Origin: a virus | IMG/VR virus record: IMGVR_UViG_3300027749_000542 | Location: 1-20,765 of that record | Direction: 5' to 3' (one strand) | DNA: 20,765 nucleotides | In this document: positions 16,496 to 20,765 of the stretch, piece by piece | Position numbering within the stretch: the stretch's first letter is position 1 | Layout of the letters: every line of letters starts with the position of its first letter | The notes under the pieces: model-generated | What the model saw: the letters and a program-made list of their open reading frames with translations, nothing else | What the model was told of the DNA's origin: nothing | Database searches by the model: none | Program-made: the position numbers and the translations under genes

Positions 16496-16686
16496 TGACG
16501 ATAACAATTGAGGGTTACACCCTCCCCGAACACGTATCATACTCAGCAATCAACACGTACCTCCTGTGTGGGTGGCAGTATTACCTAGGCAGGTTGCTCC
16601 AACTGGAGGAAGAACCTTCGGTTTGGCTAACAGGTGGGTCGGCTTTCCATTTAGCATGTGAGAATTTCGATAGAGCAACCCTATGA
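16495..16686 (+). CDS. RecB/Cas4-like nuclease, N-terminal fragment
   Basis: This 63-residue protein carries the N-terminal signatures of phage RecB/Cas4-like PD-(D/E)xK exonucleases. EHVSYSAINTYLLCGWQYYLGR contains C25, normally the first ligand of the 4Fe-4S cluster. WLTGGSAFHLACE contains H52 and E56 of motif I. It then stops at TGA 16684-16686, where usual family members continue for about 200 residues. The next ORF begins at an overlapping ATGA and supplies the missing parts. I chose ATG 16495 because it matches a leaderless promoter and gives the family-like EGYTLPEHVSYS beginning; the alternative TTG at 16474 lies inside the promoter. Confidence 0.75.
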   Translation: MTITIEGYTLPEHVSYSAINTYLLCGWQYYLGRLLQLEEEPSVWLTGGSAFHLACENFDRATL

Positions 16687-17297
16687 GTGCCCTAGCCCTA
16701 TGGGCTGAGGCTTGGAAAGTTTGTGTTGGCGACAAGGATTTAACTAACGCCCGTACAGGTGGTCGAGCAACCAAGGCTAGACCCAACAAGGAAGATGTCG
16801 CAGTCTGGCATGAACAAGGTCCTGAGTGGGTTAATGATTATATGCAATGGCGACAGAACAATCCCCAATGGAAAATCTGGACAGCCCCAGATGGCAACCC
16901 AGGCATAGAGTTGATGCTCAATCCCGTAATAGCGGGCGTCACAGTTAAGATGGCTATTGACCGTGTGTTTGAGGTTGATGGTCAGTTGGTTATTGTTGAC
17001 CTCAAGACGAGCCAGCAGGAGCCAGCCAGCGCCCTACAACTGGGCTTCTACAAGGTAGGGATAGAACAGACCTTCGGGATAGAGGTCAAGTGGGGAACAT
17101 ACTATATGTCCCGTAAGTCTGGTACAGGAACAATGGTCGACTTGTCCTGGTATACTCTTGAGAAGTTAGAGTACCTAGTGCAAACATTTGACAAAAGCCG
17201 TAAGGCTGGTATATTCTTACCTAATGCAGAAAGTTGCAACATGTGTGGTTTTACAAAGATATGTCAATTCACCTCTAGAAAGGCAGACCAGCAATGA
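16683..17297 (+). CDS. RecB/Cas4-like nuclease, catalytic C-terminal fragment
   Basis: This 204-residue protein begins at ATG 16683, overlapping the previous stop as ATGA. It contains the rest of the RecB-type nuclease. KMAIDRVFEVDGQLVIVDLKTS has D93 (motif II) and D106-x-K108 (motif III), ALQLGFYKVG is the QLxxY-type motif, and ESCNMCGFTKICQF holds C185, C188 and C194, the last three ligands of a Cas4/AddB-type 4Fe-4S cluster. The motif I histidine and first Cys are missing here but present in the preceding small ORF, so activity would require both pieces. Such nucleases act in phage recombination and DNA-end processing. A sequencing error or frameshift joining the two cannot be excluded. 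Confidence 0.8.
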   Translation: MSALALWAEAWKVCVGDKDLTNARTGGRATKARPNKEDVAVWHEQGPEWVNDYMQWRQNNPQWKIWTAPDGNPGIELMLNPVIAGVTVKMAIDRVFEVDGQLVIVDLKTSQQEPASALQLGFYKVGIEQTFGIEVKWGTYYMSRKSGTGTMVDLSWYTLEKLEYLVQTFDKSRKAGIFLPNAESCNMCGFTKICQFTSRKADQQ

Positions 17298-17674
17298 GCG
17301 AAGAATGGAAACTACAAGTTAGTTATAAGTTACCAACAGGTGACTTGATTAACATCAGGGCTAATACGGCAGATGAATTAAGTGTAAACTTAGAATCTGT
17401 TGGTGATTATGCTACACAGATTGCTGCAGTACAGGGGAAGTTAGCAGGTGCGTTTGCCACCCTCCCTTTATCGACATCGAGTTCCACGTCAAGCACAACG
17501 CCAACATACTCCTCGCCTCCAACCCAGGCGGGTCCTCCGTCAGGTACGGGACCAACGTGTATCCACGGACCACGGAAGCACAAGTCGGGAGTATCGGCAA
17601 AGACGGGTCAACCTTACAGCATGTGGGTATGTCCACTGCCACAGGGTCCAGACCAGTGCCGACCAGCGAACTAG
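17294..17674 (+). CDS. Zinc-knuckle protein paired with the nuclease
   Basis: This 126-residue protein starts at ATG 17294, an ATGA overlap with the nuclease stop. The N-terminal half (1-55) is beta/alpha (EEWKLQVSYKLPTGDLINI; ADELSVNLESVGDYATQI). A Ser/Thr/Pro-rich linker (about 56-86) follows, then TCIHGPRKHKSG...TGQPYSMWVCPLPQGPDQC with C89, H91, C113 and C122 as a likely zinc site. The H-G-P-R...G.PY..W.CP...QC pattern recurs in small actinobacteriophage proteins near recombination genes. Binding of DNA or of the nuclease is a reasonable but unproven role. A different reading frame extends past its stop, as noted in the findings. Confidence 0.72.
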   Translation: MSEEWKLQVSYKLPTGDLINIRANTADELSVNLESVGDYATQIAAVQGKLAGAFATLPLSTSSSTSSTTPTYSSPPTQAGPPSGTGPTCIHGPRKHKSGVSAKTGQPYSMWVCPLPQGPDQCRPAN

Positions 17675-17714
17675 AGCAAGAGAAGTTTCCATTCTAAACT
17701 AGAGAGGGGTTACC

Positions 17715-18500
17715 ATGCGTACATTAGTTCGTTCAGTTGGGCGTGGTACGATGGGTGGAGAACCCCTACCTAGTTGCTTTAAGGCTTTTGATAGTAATCA
17801 AATTGTAATACGCAGGGCTGAGGTATCATTGTTTGCTGCTGCGCCTGGCGCAGGCAAGTCAATGCTATCTTTGGCTCTAGCACTTAAGAGTAATGTACCA
17901 ACACTTTATATCTCTGCTGATACAAACGCACACACAATGGCAGTACGCTTAGCGTCTATGATATCTGGCAAGAGTCAAGGTGAAGTAGAAGGAAAGTTGG
18001 GTGTCGATATTGGTTGGACAAAGGCAGTCCTTGCAAAGGGCAGTCATATTGTCTGGTCGTTTGAATCAAGCCCGACGCTTGAGGATATTGATGAAGAAGT
18101 ACAAGCCTTTGAAGAGTTGTGGGGTTGCCCACCTACTCTAATCATTGTGGATAACCTAATGGATGTTGCCACTGATGGTGGCGAAGAGTTTGCATCTATG
18201 AGAGCAATCATGAAAGAGTTGAAGTACCTAGCACGACAGACAAATGCAGCAATTGTGGTCTTGCACCACACATCAGAGGGAGTCATGGGTACACCATGCC
18301 AGCCTCGCTCTGCTATTCAGGGCAAAGTCAGCCAACTGCCAGCGCTTATCTGTACCCTTGGTACGGTAGGCAATTCTATGGCGGTAGCAGTAGTTAAGAA
18401 CCGCTATGGCAAGGCAGATGCCAATGGCACAGGAGTACAGGCTTGGTTGGCATGGAACCCAGAGTATTGCTATATCAACGACATACCAGAGAATGCTTAG
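17715..18500 (+). CDS. DnaB/RecA-fold replicative helicase-like ATPase
   Basis: This 261-residue protein has a RecA-type core. RGTMGGEPLP (10-19) opens it, Walker A lies in AAPGAGKSM (42-50; K48, S49), Walker B in TLIIVDNLMD (141-150; D146), and VVLHHTSEG (181-189) is a sensor-like strand. A C-terminal VKNRYGKAD (228-236) provides basic finger residues. It is short for a full DnaB and lacks the N-terminal primase-interacting domain, like DnaB-type helicases of many actinobacteriophages. ATP-driven DNA unwinding at the phage fork is the likely role, supported by the nearby primase ORFs. A strong AGAGGGG ribosome binding site precedes ATG 17715. Confidence 0.8.
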   Translation: MRTLVRSVGRGTMGGEPLPSCFKAFDSNQIVIRRAEVSLFAAAPGAGKSMLSLALALKSNVPTLYISADTNAHTMAVRLASMISGKSQGEVEGKLGVDIGWTKAVLAKGSHIVWSFESSPTLEDIDEEVQAFEELWGCPPTLIIVDNLMDVATDGGEEFASMRAIMKELKYLARQTNAAIVVLHHTSEGVMGTPCQPRSAIQGKVSQLPALICTLGTVGNSMAVAVVKNRYGKADANGTGVQAWLAWNPEYCYINDIPENA

Positions 18501-18508
18501 GAGATACT

Positions 18509-18700
18509 ATGAGTAATAAAAAGACAGCAAAAGTTGTAGACATGGAGGCTTTTCAACAAGCCTTTATTGAGACAGAAATTAAGATGCGTCGCATTCTACG
18601 TGAGCGTATCCTTGATAAGGCTAAGGTAGAACCGAGCAATGAGATTCGTCTAGGCTTAAAGATTGCTGCTGATTTAGTAATGACGGCAGAAATCAAATGA
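18509..18700 (+). CDS. Small helical protein, unassigned
   Basis: This 63-residue highly charged protein starts at ATG 18509, chosen because TAGGAG lies about 5 bases upstream; a longer in-frame ATG at 18443 would sit inside the helicase gene. It starts SNKKTAKVVDMEAFQQAFIE and continues with a long amphipathic helix rich in Arg/Lys/Glu (KMRRILRERILDKAKVEP), followed by LGLKIAADLVMTAEIK. No Cys, membrane segment or enzyme motif is seen. It may be a replication-module accessory protein; function unknown. Confidence 0.65.
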   Translation: MSNKKTAKVVDMEAFQQAFIETEIKMRRILRERILDKAKVEPSNEIRLGLKIAADLVMTAEIK

Positions 18701-18741
18701 TGCTTTTACTTTTGGCTATATTTTTTTTCTGCAGGATTTAA
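18697..18741 (+). other. Possible 14-codon hydrophobic mini-ORF
   Basis: An ATGA overlap with the previous stop opens MMLLLLAIFFFCRI, ending at TAA 18739-18741 just before the resolvase-like start at 18743. A run of eight T bases (18721-18728) lies within it. It may be a translated spacer that couples the neighbours, or only an AT-rich gap. I see no independent ribosome binding site. Confidence 0.15.
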
Positions 18742-18742
18742 C

Positions 18743-19111
18743 ATGGTAACCCGTGCAAGTCACAAAGCAAGAGGAGCAACATTTGAAACCGACATCAAAG
18801 ATTTTGCCAGAGCACAGGGCTATGATGCTGAAAGACTTGCGCGGACAGGAGCAAAGGATGAAGGAGATGTTGTTATTAGAGGAGACTTCTTCGGTAGCAT
18901 TGGAGTCCTTGAAGCAAAGGCTCCAGGCGGTACGGGAAAAATTGACCTACCTGGGTGGATGAGAGAAGCACAATTAGAAGCACAGCACTATGCAGATGCT
19001 AGAGATATGCAGCGTGATACTATCCTCGCAGCGGTGGTGATTAAGGCTAGAGGCAAATCAATCGCAGATGCTTATGTAGTAATGAGGTTGGGAGATATCC
19101 TTGTTAAGTGA
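18743..19111 (+). CDS. Holliday-junction-resolvase-like PD-(D/E)xK nuclease
   Basis: This 122-residue protein matches Hjc-type and related phage nucleases. KARGATFETDIKDFARAQGYDAERL supplies the conserved glutamate (E15), GAKDEGDVVI supplies D42, and IGVLEAKA supplies the E57-x-K59 pair of the PD-(D/E)xK core. PGWMREAQLEAQHY follows as a helix. These enzymes cut branched DNA such as Holliday junctions arising in replication and packaging. The start at ATG 18743 has AGGA within about 10 bases. The 3' end overlaps the primase ORF, keeping this gene in the replication operon. The exact substrate class cannot be fixed from sequence alone. Confidence 0.78.
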   Translation: MVTRASHKARGATFETDIKDFARAQGYDAERLARTGAKDEGDVVIRGDFFGSIGVLEAKAPGGTGKIDLPGWMREAQLEAQHYADARDMQRDTILAAVVIKARGKSIADAYVVMRLGDILVK

Positions 19112-19469
19112 CCTACCTCCCATTGGACCAATTCTTGAGCACTACGGCGGAGTTGTACCCAATAGCACAGGACAGAGAAACATCAAGTGCCCATTCCATC
19201 ATGATACTCACGCTAGTGCGGGAGTTAACTTTAGAGACAACATCTTCAATTGCTTTACATGTGGCGTAAAAGGTAACAGTTTACAAATTATTGCTAGTAG
19301 AGAGGGAGTAAGTATTCGTGAAGCAGCAACTATCGCAGAAGGAATTACTGGGGAAAGCCGTGTTGAACTACACGGGAAGTATTCATCTGGCTCACGACTA
19401 CCTAGCAAGCAGAGGGATAACCAAGGAAGTAGCGCGAACGGCGCGATTAGGCGTAGTAGAACAGCCTGA
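19101..19469 (+). CDS. Primase zinc-finger (CHC2) ORF
   Basis: The start is TTG 19101, with GGGAG about 7 bases upstream, and the ORF overlaps the resolvase gene by 11 bases. The 122-residue product has a DnaG-type CHC2 zinc finger: KCPFHHDTHASAGVN with C30 and H33 or H34, and NCFTCGVKGNSLQII with C51 and C54. The helix SIREAATIAEGITG follows. After about residue 85 the sequence becomes low-complexity and basic and looks non-native. The TOPRIM part of a primase lies in the next, overlapping frame. The finger would recognise primer start sites on single-stranded template; the catalytic core must come from the second polypeptide. Confidence 0.82.
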   Translation: MLSDLPPIGPILEHYGGVVPNSTGQRNIKCPFHHDTHASAGVNFRDNIFNCFTCGVKGNSLQIIASREGVSIREAATIAEGITGESRVELHGKYSSGSRLPSKQRDNQGSSANGAIRRSRTA

Positions 19470-19941
19470 GATTGGTCATGAGATGTATGCAGGACGCTTG
19501 GCAATACCTTACATAACCAAGACAGGCGTCATGGACTTGCGCTTTAGGGCGCTGAACCCAGCAGTTGAGCCTAAGTATATGGGCATGACTGGTGCTGTTA
19601 CTAAGATGTACAACGTGTTAGATATAGACAAAGCAACTAATTGGATTGGGGTGTGTGAAGGTGAACTTGATACCATTACTCTTAGTCACTGTGTTGGGAT
19701 TCCTTGTATTGGGGTACCTGGTGCTAACTCATGGAAGAAACATTACACACGCTTGTTGGCTGACTTTGAACGAATCTATGTCTTCGCTGACGGAGACCAA
19801 GCGGGTACTGAATTCGCTCGTGGACTTGCTAAGGAACTCCCAGTTACAATCGTGCAATTGCCAGAAGGCGAAGACGTCAACTCCTGTTACATCCAGTACG
19901 GAGCCAACTACCTCAGAGAGAAAGCAGGACTAGACCAATGA
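19318..19941 (+). CDS. Primase TOPRIM ORF
   Basis: This 207-residue protein begins at GTG 19318, with AGGGAG (19303-19308) nine bases upstream. Its N-terminus includes AHDYLASRGITKEVARTARL, a typical helix between the zinc finger and the catalytic core. The RNA polymerase/TOPRIM region follows: AGRLAIPYITKTGVMDLRFR (58-77), IGVCEGELDTITL (E114, D118), VFADGDQAG (D158, D160) and LPEGEDVNS. The acidic residues bind the catalytic metals for primer synthesis. It overlaps the CHC2 ORF by 152 bases in another frame. Two-ORF primases are, as far as I recall, known in some actinobacteriophages, so the split may be functional. Confidence 0.82.
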   Translation: MKQQLSQKELLGKAVLNYTGSIHLAHDYLASRGITKEVARTARLGVVEQPEIGHEMYAGRLAIPYITKTGVMDLRFRALNPAVEPKYMGMTGAVTKMYNVLDIDKATNWIGVCEGELDTITLSHCVGIPCIGVPGANSWKKHYTRLLADFERIYVFADGDQAGTEFARGLAKELPVTIVQLPEGEDVNSCYIQYGANYLREKAGLDQ

Positions 19942-20228
19942 GCAAGTCAAAGAAGTGTCCTATCTGTGGTGAGATATTTAACAATGTCTTTGATGCCACA
20001 GACCATCTTTTGGTTGAGAATGAAGAAGAGTTTGACCCTTGTATCATTCTGCCTAGCGGTTGGAAGATTCGAGTGGGCACAATACTACGAGAGATACATG
20101 CAGTTGCTGAGGATTCAGAGCATGTACGTGACCTATGTGAGCAGGTCTATGGCATCTTATACTTAGCAGAAAATGAACCTGATGAGATAGATAGCCTATT
20201 TCAGAATATGGAGCACGGGGGAGAATGA
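19938..20228 (+). CDS. Small zinc-finger protein
   Basis: This 96-residue acidic protein starts at ATG 19938, overlapping the primase stop as ATGA. Its N-terminus KKCPICGEIFNNVFDATDHLL has C7, C10 and H23, resembling a C2H2 finger with an atypical or missing fourth ligand. The rest is acidic and helical (VRDLCEQVYGILYLAENEPDEIDSLF). It may be a regulator or a replication accessory; the context supports a phage-specific DNA- or protein-binding protein. Function unknown. Confidence 0.68.
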   Translation: MSKSKKCPICGEIFNNVFDATDHLLVENEEEFDPCIILPSGWKIRVGTILREIHAVAEDSEHVRDLCEQVYGILYLAENEPDEIDSLFQNMEHGGE

Positions 20229-20512
20229 TGTCAGACACGTTCGAGCAAGATGTTCACTCAGTATTCCTTGAACTTGAGGCGCTACTACTCAGCAAGCACC
20301 ATGACTACGGTCCCAGGAACATCTCAGGTGCCCCTGGAGGTCCACACAACGGTCTTAGAGTGCGTCTCTATGACAAGTTAGCCCGTCTTAATAACCTCTT
20401 TGATACAGGCTCAGAGCCTAAACATGAGCCAGTTGAAGATGGATACAAAGACATAGCCAACTATGGCATTATTGGATTGCTTGTCCAGAGAGGGCTGTGG
20501 CCCAGTGAATAA
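20225..20512 (+). CDS. DUF1599/Nmad1-like protein
   Basis: This 95-residue protein carries the pattern LLLSKHHDYGPRNI (about 20-33), GLRVRLYDKLARLNNL (43-58), HEPVEDGYKDIANYGIIGLL (66-85), typical of DUF1599, also called nucleotide modification associated domain 1. The conserved Glu, Lys, Asp and His residues suggest a MazG-like metal-binding helical fold that could act on nucleotides. In phages the domain is linked by context to nucleotide metabolism or modified bases, but the reaction is not established. ATG 20225 overlaps the previous stop as ATGA; ATG 20228 fits the GGGGGAG site somewhat better and is an alternative start. Confidence 0.75.
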   Translation: MMSDTFEQDVHSVFLELEALLLSKHHDYGPRNISGAPGGPHNGLRVRLYDKLARLNNLFDTGSEPKHEPVEDGYKDIANYGIIGLLVQRGLWPSE

Positions 20513-20765
20513 GCCAACAGTAATCAAGATTAATGGACAGAAGTATAGAGTTAAATATGATTTACCCGTACAAGGTACCGAAGCGGATGCCTTGGGTGAG
20601 ACAATTCAAGCAACTAGCACTATAAGAATTCAACCACACCTACAAGAAGATAAAATGGCTCGCGTTCTCATGCATGAGATTACTCATGCTGTTATTGATG
20701 AGTCAGTTATGAGTGGACGACTTCGTTTTAATGTTGAAGAAGTATGTGACATCGTAGGGTATCAC
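20505..20765 (+). CDS. HExxH metallopeptidase-like protein, 3' truncated by window edge
   Basis: GTG 20505 has AGAGAGGG (20487-20494) about 10 bases upstream and overlaps the previous gene by 8 bases. The frame stays open to the end (87 codons visible). It starts NKPTVIKINGQKYRVKYD and contains VLMHEITHAVIDE with H57, E58 and H61, the zinc-binding HExxH motif, followed by LRFNVEEVCDIVGYH, which may bring a further acidic ligand. Similar small HExxH proteins occur among phage and ImmA/IrrE-like families, but the missing 3' end prevents a firm assignment. Confidence 0.65.
   Translation, partial: MNKPTVIKINGQKYRVKYDLPVQGTEADALGETIQATSTIRIQPHLQEDKMARVLMHEITHAVIDESVMSGRLRFNVEEVCDIVGYH

Noticed and set aside
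16683-16686. Programmed -1 frameshift in the nuclease
   Set aside because: The junction ACCCTATGA lacks a classical X XXY YYZ heptamer and is a standard ATGA overlap like others in this genome, so coupled translation or a sequence error is more likely.
16495-20765. Anti-phage defence or CRISPR-Cas system suggested by the Cas4-like nuclease
   Set aside because: No CRISPR repeats or other cas genes are present, and the nuclease lies in a replication/recombination operon with helicase, primase and resolvase, where such nucleases are common in phages.

Overview
The window is a contiguous piece of a tailed double-stranded DNA phage (Caudoviricetes). All supported genes lie on the + strand and are tightly packed, with ATGA, TAATG or TTGA overlaps and strong GGAG-type ribosome binding sites. 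The base composition is moderate and not GC-rich, yet many proteins resemble actinobacteriophage families: an N4-gp56-like capsid, a DnaB-like helicase with an RGxMGGxPLP start, a two-ORF primase, and small CASCGC and HGPR...QC proteins. A leaderless-looking promoter also fits. My inference is a phage of a moderate-GC actinobacterium, perhaps a freshwater one. I see no integrase, repressor gene, tRNA, transposon, CRISPR array or host gene, and the strand is uniform throughout.

Layout. Positions 1-2908 hold the head module: the 3' part of an unassigned virion protein, a scaffold-like protein and the major capsid protein, which is followed by a GC-rich hairpin. Positions 2970-5153 hold small connector-like proteins, a TPR-containing family 2-like glycosyltransferase, a zinc-knuckle protein and an Ig-like fibre-associated protein. 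Positions 5153-11986 are dominated by adhesion proteins: a 650-residue collagen-like fibre, small lysine-rich and cysteine-rich proteins, a tail/adaptor protein, a second fibre, and three tandem paralogous beta-rich proteins, the last fused to a long glycine-rich domain. Positions 12078-14945 hold a large minor-tail protein and an HExxE metalloprotease-like protein. Positions 14977-16250 are the lysis cassette: three small membrane proteins around an N-acetylmuramoyl-alanine amidase. It ends at a strong terminator-like hairpin at 16266-16304.

An intergenic regulatory patch of about 240 bp (16251-16494) separates the late genes from a replication/recombination module. It contains the terminator, two candidate promoters, three inverted repeats and a palindrome. 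The following module (16495-20765) encodes a RecB/Cas4-like nuclease split over two overlapping ORFs, a zinc-binding partner, a DnaB/RecA-fold helicase, a Holliday-junction-resolvase-like nuclease, a CHC2 plus TOPRIM primase split over two ORFs, a zinc-finger protein, a DUF1599/Nmad1-like protein and, cut by the right edge, a HExxH metallopeptidase-like protein.

No tape-measure gene and no tail-chaperone frameshift pair lie between capsid and lysis genes, so a short-tailed (podovirus-like) virion is possible but not proven. The most unusual points are the split nuclease, whose predicted iron-sulfur and active-site residues fall on two polypeptides, its leaderless operator-like promoter, and the tandem adhesin paralogs.
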